This document shows positions 50,203-64,000 of a DNA stretch of 64,000 bases, piece after piece. A program made the translations under genes and the position numbers. The notes below the pieces were generated by a model that worked only from the letters and a program-made list of their open reading frames with translations, was not told where the DNA came from and did no database searches. The DNA comes from Chaunax sp. Z400 (taxonomy: Eukaryota; Chordata; Actinopteri; Lophiiformes; Chaunacidae), in assembly GCA_037577475.1 (NCBI GenBank), contig CM075204.1, positions 310,001-374,000 on the forward strand, in the 5' to 3' direction. The first letter of the stretch is position 1. Every line of letters begins with the position of its first letter.

Positions 50203-53200
50203 ACATACAACATAAGACATTACACATACAACATAACACATAACACGTAAAACATAACACAACACATAAAACATAGCACATGACACATACAACATAAAAT
50301 AAAAAACATAACACAGAACACATAAAACGTAACATATACAACATAAGACATAACACATACAATATAAGGCATAACACAACATAACACATAACACAAAAAA
50401 CATAACACATAAGACATCACACATACAACATAACACATAACACATAAAACATAACACATAAGATATAACACAAACATAAAACATAACATACAACATAAGA
50501 ATTAACACATAACACATACGACATAACACATAACACATAAAACAACACATAAAACATAACACATATAACATTACACATAAGACATAAGATATAACACAAA
50601 TATAAAACAAAAAACATAACACATACAACATAAGAATTAACACATACGACATAACACATACACCATGAAACATAACACATACAACATAAGAATTAACACA
50701 TACAACATAACACAAGACAAAACACATAAGACATAACACATACAACATAACACAATACATAAAACATAACACATAAGACATAACACATACAACATAAGAC
50801 ATAACACATACAACATAAGACATAACACATACAACATAACACATAACACATACAACATAACACATAACACATACAACATAACACATAAAACATAACACAT
50901 AAGACATAACACATACAACATAACACAATACATAAAATATAACACATAAGACATAACACATACAACATTAAACATAAGACATACAACATAAGACATAACA
51001 CAATAAACATAACACATAAGACATCACACATACAACATAACACATAACACATAAAACATAACACATAAGATATAACACATAAATATAAAACAAAAAACAT
51101 AACACATAACACACAAAACATAACACATAAAACATAACACATAACACATACAACATAAGAATTAACACATAACATTACACATACGACATAACACATGAAA
51201 CATAACACATAAGACATAACACATATAACATAACACATAGGACATAACACAAACAACATAACAAATAACACATACAACATAACACATACAACATAACACA
51301 TAAGACATAACACATAAGACATAAGACATACAACATAAAACATAACACATACAACTAAACACATAAAACATAACACATAAGACATAACACATACAACATA
51401 AAACATAACACATACAACTAAACACATAACACATACAACATAAGACAAAACACATACAACTAAACACATAACACATACAACATAAGACATAACACATAAG
51501 ACATAACACATACAACATAACACACAAGACATAACACATATACACATAACACATAAAACATAAAACAAAAAACATTAGACATAAGACATTGCACATACAA
51601 CATAACACATAAGACATAAGACATAAAACATAAAAGAAAAAACATAAGACATAACACATTGCACATAAAACATAACACTTAAAACATAACACACACAACA
51701 TAAGACATAACACATACAACATAAGACATAACACATACAACATAACACATAAGACATAACACATACAACATAACACAATACATAAAACATAACACATAAG
51801 ACATAACACATACAACATAAAACATAACACATACAACATAAGAATTAACACATACAACATAACACATAACACATAAAACACAACACAGACAACATAAGAC
51901 ATAACACATAAAACATAACACATAAGACATCACACATACAACATAAGACATAACACATACAACATAAGACATAACACATAAAACATAAAACATAAGACAT
52001 CACACACAACATAAAACATAACACATACAACATAAGATATAACACATACAACATAACACATAACACATAAAACATAACACATAAGACATAACACATAAAT
52101 ATAAAACAAAAAACATAACACATAACACATACGACATTACAAATACGACATAACACATAACACATAAAACATAACACATAACACATAACACATAAAACAT
52201 AACACATAACACATACAACTTAAGACATAACACATATAACATTACACATAAGACATAACACATAAGATATAACACATAAATATAAAACAAAAAACATAAC
52301 ACATACAACATAAGAATTAACACATACGGCATAACACATAACACATAACACAAAGGACATAACACATACAACATAAGACATAACACATATAACATAACAC
52401 ATAAGACATAACACAAACAACATAACAAATAACACATAAAACATAAGACATAAGACATAACACATACAACATAACAAATAAAACATAACACATAAGACAG
52501 AACACACAACATAAGACATAACACATAAAACATAACATACAAGATATAACACATACAACATAACACATAACACATAAAACTCAACACAAAAAACATAAGA
52601 CATAAGACATTGCACATACAACATAACACATAAAACATAGGACATAACACATAAAACATAACACATACAACATAAGACATAACACATACAACATAAGACA
52701 TAACACATATAACATAACACATAAGGAATAACATATACAACATAACAAACAACAAATGCAACATAACACATACAACATAAGACAGAACACATACAACATA
52801 ACACATAACACATAAGATAAAACACAAACATAAAACATAAAACATAACATACAACATATGAATTAACACATAAGACATACAACATAAAACATAACACATA
52901 CAACATAAGAATTAACACATACAACATAAGACATAACACATAACACACAAGTCATAACACATAACAATTAACACATAAGACATAACACATACAACTAAAC
53001 ACATAACACATGCAACATAAGACATAACACATACAACATAACAGACAAGACATAACACATATACACATAACAAATAAAACATAAAACAAAAAACATAAGA
53101 CATAAGACATTGCACATACAACATAACACATAAAACATAAGACATAACACATAAAACATAAAAGAAAAAACATAAGACATAAGACATTGCACATACAACA

Positions 53201-53510
53201 TAACACATACAACATAACACACAAGACCTAACACATATAACATAACACATAACACATAAAACATAACACATACAACATAACACATAACACATAAAACAAA
53301 AGAAAAAACATAAGACATAACACATTGCACATACAACATAACATACAACATAAGACATAACACATACAACATAAGAGATAACACATAAAACATAACACAT
53401 AAGACATAACACATACAACATAACACAATACATAAAACATAACACATAAGACATAACACATACAACATAAAACATAACACATACAACATTAGAATTAACA
53501 CATACATACA
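50203..53510. repeat. Satellite A tract 3 (complete, both junctions kept)
   Basis: The left edge is the same as that of tract 2 (29489) and the right edge the same as that of tract 1 (6665), including ACATTAGAATTAACACATAC. The higher-order marker ACACAAGTCATAAC occurs at 52945. This is the only A tract in the window bounded on both sides by the standard junctions. Confidence 0.97.
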
Positions 53511-53700
53511 TCAGCATTTGTATTTCTATTAATCGCCTGCTCAGATCAGCATTTGTATTTCTATTAATCGCCTGCTCAAATCAGCACCTGGATTTCTATG
53601 GATCACCTGCTCACATTAGCATCTGGATTTCTGTGGATTGCATCCTCAATCAGCATTTGGATTTGTGTGGATTGCCTTTTCGCATCAGCAGTTGTATTTC
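53511..53700 (+). repeat. Satellite B, short tract before module C copy 4
   Basis: About five and a half monomers lie here. They share AAATCAGCACCTGGATTTC with the tract before copy 2, which shows the two tracts descend from the same unit. Confidence 0.93.
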
Positions 53701-54570
53701 AAAAAAATTAAGCTAAGCCACTGTGTGAATAGTCAAAATTTCTCCTCAGATTGCTGAAAATAATTTAACTTCAGCCACGGTTATAGTGTAGAAAAGGCCT
53801 CAAAGATAATCTTGTTGTTAAATAGCGCTTTTCTATTTTATTAGCTGTTTAATGACCCATTCAGTGCTGTATTCCTATTGGTTGCGCCGTCCCATCTGTG
53901 CACTGAGTCTGTTAACATACAGTGCAGTGTTGAACTCTTTCAGATGTGTTCAGCAGCTCGTCACGTATTTGAGTTAAAGTATTAGTTATACACGGTTGTT
54001 GCAAGTGGACTGAGCGTGAATGCCAATATAAGTATCTCATTTGCTGTTGTTTGCTATTTGTTATGTATTTTAATAGTTTCGGTTGTTTAAAGGTAAAGGA
54101 TAATTGTTGCTGTCGCTGTTAATTGAGCTTCGAAACTCCGTGAACGAACATACCGGAAGTGTGTTTTAACAATCAAAGCACTGTGAATGGATAACCGGAA
54201 GTTATGTGATGTTAGCGTTAGCCTAGCTTAACAGCGATAAATGAACTATCGGGGCTGCCGATTGACTCAAGGTGAGGGAGATTGAAGTCTCAACGACACA
54301 AAAACAGAAGGGATGGAAACTAAGTAAGCATTCTGTACCTAGCAACGGTTGCTATGCTGCAGTTGCTCCTTGGCGTGTTCATGACGTGGCGTGACGTCAT
54401 ACGCACCCTTTCACACATTGTACTTTGATTTAGAAGGCATATAAAACTCAACTGTCAGTACGTATATGAACAAATCAGCAGATTCGTTCCCAAAGCAGAA
54501 GTTTTTTTTCTGTCCCATGCAAAGAGACACATCACAACAGACTTAAACTATGGAGTGATGGCTCGCTACA
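53701..54570 (+). repeat. Module C copy 4
   Basis: It matches copy 2 in carrying the 3' extension and in variants such as GTGAATGGATAACCGG, and has an intact CRE. The AATAAA at the usual position is AATCAA here (near 54171). Confidence 0.9.
54343..54446 (+). promoter_or_regulatory. Putative core promoter in module C copy 4
   Basis: CAACGG is at 54343-54348, CRE TGACGTCA at 54392-54399 and TATAAAA at 54440-54446. Confidence 0.55.
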
Positions 54571-54706
54571 GAAGTTGTAACAAGGGCACCAGGGTCCAGG
54601 ACACAGTGGGTACTAACGTAGTATACTGTGTGTGTGTATGCTAGCTTAGAGTCACAACAACACAGTTTTCTGCTGCTTTTCTGTGTATTGCTTGCTCGCT
54701 AGCTGC
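54571..54706 (+). repeat. Module C 3' extension, copy 2
   Basis: Near-identical to 46710-46845. The MARYR open frame is also preserved here (54558-54644). Confidence 0.88.
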
Positions 54707-55160
54707 AGCAAATGTATTTCAATGGATCGCTCACTCTCTACTTTTATGGATCTCTCGCAACAGCATTTGTATTTCTATGGATTGTTCGCTCACATCATTA
54801 TCTGGATTTCTATTGATCGCCTGCTCACATCATCATTTGTATTTCTTTGGAACTTCTGCTCAGATAAGCATTTGTGTTTCTATTGATTGTTCACTCACAT
54901 CAGCATCTTGATTTCTATGGATCACATTTTCAGATCAGCATTTGTATTTCTATTGATCGTTCGCTTACATCAGCATTTGTATTTCTATGGATCACATTTT
55001 CAGATCAGCATTTGTGTTTCTATTGATCGCCTGCTCAGATCAGCATTTGTATTTCTATGGATCACCTGCTCACATTAGCATCTGGATTTCTGTGGATTGC
55101 ATCCTCCGATCAGCATTTGGATTTGTGTGGATTGCCTTTTCTCATCAGCATTTGTATTTC
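54707..55160 (+). repeat. Satellite B, short tract between module C copies 4 and 5
   Basis: It corresponds to 46846-47263 with one additional monomer. The monomers at 54910-55080 also resemble those at 6720-6880 before copy 1. Confidence 0.93.
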
Positions 55161-56024
55161 AAAAAAATTAAGCTAAGGCACTGTGTGAATAGTCAAAATT
55201 TCTCCTCAGATTGCTGAAAATAATTTAACTTCAGCCACAGTTATAGTGTAGAAAAGGCATCAAAGACAATCTTGTTGCACTTTTCTCTTTTATTAGCTGT
55301 TTAATGACCCATTCAGTGCTGTATTCCTATTGGTTGCGCCGTCCCATCTGTGCACTGAGTCTGTTAACATACAGTGCAGTGTTGAACTCTTTCAGATGTG
55401 TTCAGCAGCTCGTCACGTATTTGAGTTAAAGTATTAGTTAAACACGGTTGTTGCAAGTGGACTGAGCGTGAATGCCAATATAAGTGTCTAATTTACTGTT
55501 GTGTTTGCTATTTGTTATGTATTTTAATAGTTTCGGTTGTTTAAAGGTAAAGGATAATTGTTGCTGTCGCTGTTAATTGAGCTTCGAAACTCCGTGAACG
55601 AACATACCGGAAGTGTGTTTTAACAATAAAAGCACTGTGAATGGATAACCGGAAGTTATGTGATGTTAGCGTTAGCCTAGCTTAACAGCGATAAATGAAC
55701 TATCGGGGCTGCCGATTGACTCAAGGTGAGGGATATTGAAGTCTCAGCGGCACAAAAACAGAAGGGATGGAAACTAAGTAAGCATTCTGTACCTAGCAAC
55801 GGTTGCTATGCTGCAGTTGCTCCTTGGCGTGTTCATGACGTGGCGTGACGTCATACGCACCCTTTCACACATTGTACTTTGATTTAGAAGGCATATAAAA
55901 CTCAACTGTCAGTACGTATATGAACAAATCAGCAGATTCGTTCCCAAAGCAGAAGTTTTTTTTCTGTCCCAGGCAAAGAGACACATCACAACAGACTTAA
56001 ACTATTTAGTGATGGCTCGCTACA
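55161..56024 (+). repeat. Module C copy 5
   Basis: It matches the others but lacks about 14 bp near 55275 (TTGTTGCACTTTTCTC in place of the longer TTGTTGTTAAATAGCGC version). The upstream ATGGAG reads TTTAG here. It runs directly into satellite B. Confidence 0.9.
55797..55900 (+). promoter_or_regulatory. Putative core promoter in module C copy 5
   Basis: CAACGG is at 55797-55802, CRE TGACGTCA at 55846-55853 and TATAAAA at 55894-55900. Confidence 0.55.
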
Positions 56025-59000
56025 TTTTTTGTTGATCACCTAATCACATCAGCATCTAAATGTCTATTGATCGCCTGCACAGATCAGCATTTGTTTTTCT
56101 ATTGATCGTTCACTCACATCAGCATCTGTATTTTTTTTGGATCGCCTGCTAACATCAGCATTTTTATTTCTATAGATTGTCTGTTTGCATCAGAAAAATC
56201 AGGCCTTGATTTCTATTGATCATTCCCTCACATCAACATCTGGATTTCTATGGACCGCCTGCTCACATCACTATTTGGATTCCTATTGATCACCTGCTCA
56301 CATCAGCATTTGTATTTCTATTGATCGTTCGCTCGCATCAGCATTTGGATTTCTATTGATCACCTGCTCACATCAGCAATTTTATTTCTATTGATCGTTC
56401 GCTCACATCAGCATTTGTATTTTTATGGATCACCTGCTCGCATCATCATTTGGATTTCTATTGATCGTTTGCTCACATCAGGCCTCGATTTCTATTGATC
56501 ACCTGCTCACATCAGCAATTTTATTTCTATTGATCGTTCGCTCACATCAGCATCTGGATTTCTTTGGATCGCCTGCTCTCATCAGCATTTTTATTTCTAT
56601 AGATTGTCTGTTTGCATCAGAAAAATCAGGCCTTGATTTCTATTGATCGTTCACTCACATCAACATCTGGATTTCTATGGACCGCCTGCTCACATCACTA
56701 TTTGGATTCCTATTGATCACCTGCTCACATCAGCATTTGTATTTCTACTGATCGTTCGCTCGCCTCAGCATCTGTATTTCTATTGATCACCTGCTCACAT
56801 CAGCAATTTTATTCTATTGATCGTTCGCTCACATCAGCATCCGATTTTTATGGATCACCTGCTCGCATCAGCATTTGGATTTCTATTGATCGTTTGCTCA
56901 CATCAGGCCTCGATTTCTATTGATCACCTGCTCACATCAGCATTTGTTTTTCTATTGATCACCTGCTCACAACAGCATCTAGTTTTCTATTGATCGTTCA
57001 CTCACATCAGCATCTGTATTTTTTATGATCACCTGCTAACATCAGCATTTTTATTTCTATAGATTAACTGTTTGCATCAGAAACATCAGGCCTTGATTTC
57101 TATTGATCGTTCGCTCACCTGAGCATCTGGATTTCTATTGATCGCCTGCACAGATCAGCATTTGTTTTTCTATTGATTGTTTACTCACATCAGCATCTGC
57201 ATTTTTTTTGGATCGCCTGCTAACATCAGCATTTTTATTTCTATAGATTGTCTGTTTGCATCGGAAACATCAGGCCTTGATTTCTATTGATCATTCCCTC
57301 ACATCAACATCTGGATTTCTATGGACCGCCTGCTCACATCACTATTTGGATTCCTATTGATCACCTGCTCACATCAGCATTTGTATTTCTATTGATCGTT
57401 CGCTCGCATCAGCAATTGTATTTCTATTGATCGTTCGCTCGCATCAGCATTTGTATTTCTATTGATCGTTCGCTCGCATCAGAATTTGTATTTCTATCGA
57501 TCGTTCGCTATCATCAGCATTTGTATTTCTATTGATCGTTCGTTCGCATCATCCTTTGTATTTCTATTGATCGTTCACTCACATCAGCATCTGTATTTTT
57601 TATGGATCGCCTGCTAACATCAGCATTTTTATTTCTATAGATTGACTGTTTGCATCAGAAACATCAGGCCTTGATTTCTATTGATCATTCCCTCACATCA
57701 ACATCTGGATTTCTATGGACCGCCTGCTCACATCACTATTTGAATTCCTATTGATCACCTGCTCACATCAGCATTTGTTTTTCTATTGATCAGCTGCTCA
57801 CAACAGCATCTAGTTTTCTATTGATCGTTCACTCACATCAGCATCTGTATTTTTTATGATCACCTGCTAACATCAGCATTTTTATTTCTATAGATTGACT
57901 GTTTGCATCAGAAACATCAGGCCTTGATTGCTATTGATCGTTTGCTCACCTGAGCATCCGGATTTCTATTGATCGCCTGCACAGATCAGCATTTGTTTTT
58001 CTATTGATCGTTCACTCACATCAGCATCTGCATTTTTTATGATCACCTGCTAACATTAGCTTTTTTATGTCTATAGATTGTCTGTTTGCATCGGAAACAT
58101 CAGGCCTTGATTTCTATTGATCATTCCCTCACATCAACATCTGGATTTCTATGGACCGCCTGCTCACATCACTATTTGGATTCCTATTGATCACCTGCTC
58201 ACATCAGCATTTGTATTTCTATTGATCGTTCGCTCGCATCAGCATTTGTATTTCTATTGATCATTCGCTCGCATCAGCATCTGGATTTCTATGGATCACC
58301 TTCTCAGATTAGCGTTTCTTATTTCTATCGATCGCCTTCTCACATTAGCATCTGGATATCTATTGATCACCTGCTCAGATCAGCATTTCAAGTTCTATGG
58401 ATCACCTGCTCACATCAGCATCTGGATTTCTATGGATCGCCTGCTCACATCAGCATCTGGATTTCTATTGATCGTTCGCTCACATCAGCAGCTGGATTTC
58501 TGTGGGTCACCTGCTCACATTAGCATCTGGATTTCTATTGATCATTCACTCACATCAGCATTTTGATTTCTATTGATCGTTCATTCACATCAGCATTTGT
58601 ATTTTTATGGATCACATGTCCAGATCAGCATTTCTATTTCTATTGATCGCCTGCTCGTATCAGCATTTGTATTTCTATCGATCGTTCGCTATCATCAGCA
58701 TTTGTAGTTCTATTGATCGTTCGTTCGCATCATCCTTTGTATTTCTATTGATCGTTCACTCACATCAGCATCTGTATTTTTTATGGATCGCCTGCTAACA
58801 TCAGCATTTTTATTTCTATAGATTGACTGTTTGCATCAGAAACATCAGGCCTTGATTTGTATTGATCATTCGCCCACATCAACATCTGGATTTCTATGGA
58901 CCACCTGCTCACATCTGTATTTTGATTCCTATTGATCACCTGCTCACAACAGCATCTACTTTTCTATTGATCGTTCACTCACATCAGCATCTGTATTTTT

Positions 59001-62000
59001 TATGGATCACCTGCTAACATCAGCATTTTTATTTCTATAGATTGACTGTTTGCATCAGAAACATCAGGCCTTGATTTCTATTGATCCTTCGCTCACCTGA
59101 GCATCTGGATTTCTATGGATTGCCTGCTCAGATCAACATTTGCATTTCTATTAATCGCCTGCTCAAATCAGCGTTTGAATTTTTGTTGATCACCTAATCA
59201 CATCAGCATCTGAATTTCTATTGATCGCCTGCACAGATCAGCATTTGTTTTTCTATTGATCGTTCACTCACATCAGCATCTGTATTTTTTATGGATCGCC
59301 TGCTAACATCAGCATTTTTATTTCTATAGATTGACTGTTTGCATCAGAAACATCAGGCCTTGATTTCTATTGATCATTCCCTCACATCAACATCTGGATT
59401 TCTATGGACCGCCTGCTCACATCACTATTTGGATTCCTATTGATCACCTGCTCACATCAGCATTTGTTTTTCTATTGATCACCTGCTCACAACAGCATCT
59501 AGTTTTCTATTGATCGTTCACTCACATCAGCATCTGTATTTTTTATGATCACCTGCTAACATCAGCATTTTTATTTCTATAGATTGACTGTTTGCATCAG
59601 AAACATCAGGCCTTGATTGCTATTGATCGTTTGCTCACCTGAGCATCCGGATTTCTATTGATCGCCTGCACAGATCAGCATTTGTTTTTCTATTGATCGT
59701 TCACTCACATCAGCATCTGCATTTTTTATGATCACCTGCTAACATCAGCATTTTTATTTCTATAGATTGTCTGTTTGCATCGGAAACATCAGGCCTTGAT
59801 TTCTATTGATCATTCCCTCACATCAACATCTGGATTTCTATGGACCGCCTGCTCACATCACTATTTGGATTCCTATTGATCACCTGCTCACATCAGCATT
59901 TGTATTTCTATTGATCGTTCGCTCGCATCAGCATTTGTATTTCTATTGATCATTCGCTCGCATCAGCATCTGGATTTCTATGGATCACCTTCTCAGATTA
60001 GCGTTTCTTATTTCTATCGATTGCCTTCTCACATTAGCATCTGGATATCTATTGATCACCTGCTCAGATCAGCATTTCAAGTTCTATGGATCACCTGCTC
60101 ACATCAGCATCTGGATTTCTATGGATCGCCTGCTCACATCAGCATCTGGATTTCTATTGATCGTTCGCTCACATCAGCAGCTGGATTTCTATTGATCGTT
60201 CGCTCACATCAGCAGCTGGATTTCTGTGGGTCACCTGCTCACATTAGCATCTGGATTTCTATTGATTATTCACTCACATCAGCATTTTGATTTCTATTGA
60301 TCGTTCATTCACATCAGCATTTGTATTTTTATGGATCACATGTCCAGATCAGCATTTCTATTTCTATTGATCGCCTGCTCGTATCAGCATTTGTATTTCT
60401 ATCGATCGTTCGCTATCATCAGCATTTGTATTTCTATTGATCGTTCGTTCGCATCATCCTTTGTATTTCTTTTGATCGTTCACTCACATCAGCATCTGTA
60501 TTTTTTATGGATCACCTGCTAACATCAGCATTTTTATTTCTATAGATTGACTGTTTGCATCAGAAACATCAGGCCTTGATTTCTATTGATCATTCGCCCA
60601 CATCAACATCTGGATTTCTATGACCACCTGCTCACATCTGTATTTGGATTCCTATTGATCACCTGCTCACAACAGCATCTACTTTTCTATTGACCGTTCA
60701 CTCACATCAGCATCTGTATTTTTTATGGATCACCTGCTAACATCAGCATTTTTATTTCTATAGATTGACTGTTTGCATCAGACACATCAGGCCTTGATTT
60801 CTATTGATCCTTCGCTCACCTGAGCATCTGGATTTCTATGGATTGCCTGCTCAGATCAACATTTGCATCTCTATTAATCGCCTGCTCAGATCAGCGTTTG
60901 AATTTTTGTTGATCACCTAATCACATCAGCATCTGAATTTCTATTGATCGCCTGCACAGATCAGCATTTGTTTTTCTATTGATCGTTCACTCACATCAGC
61001 ATCTGTATTTTTTATGGATCGCCTGCTAACATCAGCATTTTTATTTCTATAGATTGACTGTTTGCATCAGAAACATCAGGCCTTGATTTCTATTGATCAT
61101 TCCCTCACATCAACATCTGGATTTCTATGGACCGCCTGCTCACATCACTATTTGGATTCCTATTGATCACCTGCTCACATCAGCATTTGTTTTTCTATTG
61201 ATCACCTGCTCACAACAGCATCTAGTTTTCTATTGATCGTTCACTCACATCAGCATCTGTATTTTTTATGATCACCTGCTAACATCAGCATTTTTATTTC
61301 TATAGATTGACTGTTTGCATCAGAAACATCAGGCCTTGATTGCTATTGATCGTTTGCTCACCTGAGCATCCGGATTTCTATTGATCGCCTGCACAGATCA
61401 GCATTTGTTTTTCTATTGATCGTTCACTCACATCAGCATCTGCATTTTTTATGATCACCTGCTAACATCAGCATTTTTATTTCTATAGATTGTCTGTTTG
61501 CATCGGAAACATCAGGCCTTGATTTCTATTGATCATTCCCTCACATCAACATCTGGATTTCTATGGACCGCCTGCTCACATCACTATTTGGATTCCTATT
61601 GATCACCTGCTCACATCAGCATTTGTATTTCTATTGATCGTTCGCTCGCATCAGCATTTGTATTTCTATTGATCATTCGCTCGCATCAGCATCTGGATTT
61701 CTATGGATCACCTTCTCAGATTAGCGTTTCTTATTTCTATCGATCGCCTTCTCACATTAGCATCTGGATATCTATTGATCACCTGCTCAGATCAGCATTT
61801 CAAGTTCTATGGATCACCTGCTCACATCAGCATCTGGATTTCTATGAATCGCCTGCTCACATCAGCATCTGGATTTCTATTGATCGTTCGCTCATATCAG
61901 CAGCTGGATTTCTGTGGGTCACCTGCTCACATTAGCATTTGGATTTCTATTGATCATTCACTCACATCAGCATTTTGATTTCTATTGATCGTTCATTCAC

Positions 62001-64000
62001 ATCAGCATTTGTATTTCTATTGATCGTTCAGTCACATCAGCATTTGTATTTTTATGGATCACATGTCGAGATCAGCATTTCTATTTCTATTGATCGCCTG
62101 CTCGTATCAGCATTTGTATTTCTACGGATCATCTGCTCACATCAGCATCTAGATTTCTATTGATCGTTTGCTCGCATCAGCATCTGGATTTCTATGGATC
62201 TCCTGCTCACATTAGCATTTGGATTTCTGTGAATCACCTGCTCGGATCAGCATCCGGAATTCTATAGATCGCCTGCTCAGATCAGCGTTTTTTATTTCAA
62301 TCGATTGCCTAATCACAACAGCGTTTCTTTTTTTAATATGGATCGCCTGCTCACATCAGCATCTGGATATCTATTGATCGTTCGCTCACGTCAGCATTTG
62401 TATTTCTATTGATTGTTCGCTCGTATCAGCATTTGGATTTCAATGGATCTTCTGCTCACCTCAGCATCTAGATTTCTATTGATCGTTTGCTCGCATCAGC
62501 ATCTGGATTTCTATGAATCACCTGCTCGGATCAGCATCTGGAATTTTATAGATCGCCTGCTCAGATCAGCGTTTTTTATTTCAATCGATTGCCTGATCAC
62601 AACAGCATCTGGATATCTATTGATCGTTCACTCACATCAGCATTTGTCTTTCTATCGATCGTTCGCTCACTCAGCATTTGTATTTCTATTGATTGTTCGC
62701 TCGCATCAGCATCTGGATTTCTATGGATCACCTGCTCACATTAACATCTGGATTTCTATGGATCACATGTTCACATCAACATTTTTATTTCAATGGATCT
62801 TCTGCTCACCTCACCATCTAGATTTCTATTGATCGTTTGCTCGCATCAGCATCTGGATTTCTATGGACCACCTGCTCACATCTGTATTTGGATTCCTATT
62901 GATCACCTGCTCACAACAGCATCTACTTTTCTATTGATCGTTCACTCACATCAGCATCTGTATTTTTTATGGATCACCTGCTAACATCAGCATTTTTATT
63001 TCTATAGATTGACTGTTTGCATCAGAAACATCAGGGCTTGATTGCTATTGATCGTTTGCTCACCTGAGCATCTGGATTTCTATTGATCGCCTGCACAGAT
63101 CAGCATTTATTTTTCTATTGATCGTTCACTCACATCAACATCTGGATTTCTATGGACCGCCTGCTCACATCACTATTTGGATTCCTATTGATCACCTGCT
63201 CACATCAGCATTTGTATTTCTATTGATCATTCGCTCGCATCAGCATTTGTATTTCTATTGATCGTTCGCTCGCATCAGCATCTGGATTTCTATGGATCAC
63301 CTTCTCAGATCAGCGTTTCTTATTTCTATCGATCGCCTTCTCACATTAGCATCTGGATATCTATTGATCACCTGCTCAGATCAGCATTTCAAGTTCTATG
63401 GATCACCTGCTCACATCAGCATCTGGATTTCTATGGATCATCTGCTCACATCAGCATCTGGATTTCTATTGATCGTTTGCTCACATCAGCAGCTGGATTT
63501 CTGTGGGTCACCTGCTCACATTAGCATCTGGATTTCTATTGATCATTCACTCACATCAGCATTTTGATTTCTATTGATCGTTCATTCACATCAACATTTG
63601 TATTTTTATGGATCACATGTCCAGATCAGCATTTCTATTTCTATTGATCGCCTGCTCGTATCAGCATTTGTATTTCTACGGATCATCTGCTCACATCAGC
63701 ATCTAGATTTCTATTGATCGTTTGCTCGCATCAGCATCTGGATTTCTATGGATCACCTGCTCACATCAGCATTAGGATTTCTATTGATCACCTGCTCACA
63801 TAAGCATCTGGATATCTATGGATCGTTCTCTCACATCTTCATTTGGATTTCTATGGATCTCCTGCTCACATTAGCATTTGGATTTCTGTGAATCACCTGC
63901 TCGGATCAGCATCCGGAATTTTATAGATCGCCTGCTCAGATCAGCGTTTTTTATTTCAATCGATTGCCTAATCACAACAGCATTTTTTTTTTAATATGGA
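56025..64000 (+). repeat. Satellite B right-hand tract, running off the window
   Basis: This is 35-bp satellite with a conspicuous higher-order repeat. The same block starts at 58257, 59946, 61669 and 63258, spacings of 1689, 1723 and 1589 bp. It parallels the 12931/14507 pair in the left tract. Poly-T expansions appear near 62330 and 63985. Confidence 0.97.

Overview
This window looks like heterochromatic, satellite-dominated DNA from a ray-finned fish. The fish assignment rests on the interspersed repeats in the one non-satellite block: a tRNA-derived SINE with a TGAA tail of the teleost kind, a decayed LINE with a restriction-like endonuclease, an L2/CR1-type LINE tail, hAT- and Tc1-like fragments and a scrap of retroviral-type integrase. 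I see no intact host protein-coding gene, no rRNA or free-standing tRNA gene, and no CRISPR array. Nearly all long open frames are by-products of two tandem repeats with stop-poor monomers.

Satellite A (1-6665, 29489-33000, 50203-53510) is a degenerate 7-bp repeat built on NACATAA, with a plus strand almost free of G. Satellite B (6666-6961, 7833-29488, 45395-45836, 46846-47263, 48135-50202, 53511-53700, 54707-55160, 56025-64000) is a 35-bp repeat with a GATC in nearly every monomer. It is organised in nested higher-order periods of about 1.02 kb, 1.6-1.7 kb and 2.79 kb. Module C is a non-satellite unit of about 870 bp, present five times in one orientation (6962, 45837, 47264, 53701 and 55161). 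It carries a promoter-like series: inverted CCAAT, ETS (ACCGGAAGTG), a MYB-like CAACGG palindrome, CRE (TGACGTCA) and TATAAAA, and satellite B lies directly downstream. Copies 2 and 4 carry a further 137-bp 3' extension that the others lack.

The pieces always occur in the order A, short B, C, (extension, short B, C), long B, A, with near-identical junctions. This points to a macrosatellite unit of about 7.9 kb in the right half, and a longer version with 21.7 kb of B on the left.

A 12.4-kb non-satellite block (33001-45394) interrupts the array. Its left edge cuts into satellite A and its right edge cuts into the short B tract that precedes C, so it behaves like an insertion or rearrangement inside one macro-unit. 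It holds a 276-bp tandem repeat split by the LINE, several transposon remnants, a 30-bp AT-rich minisatellite and a GA microsatellite.

The most interesting point is the recurring promoter-like module pointing into long satellite B tracts. If active, it would drive satellite transcription, and its CRE, MYB and ETS sites are the kind found in male germline promoters. That is inference: no transcript can be seen from sequence.
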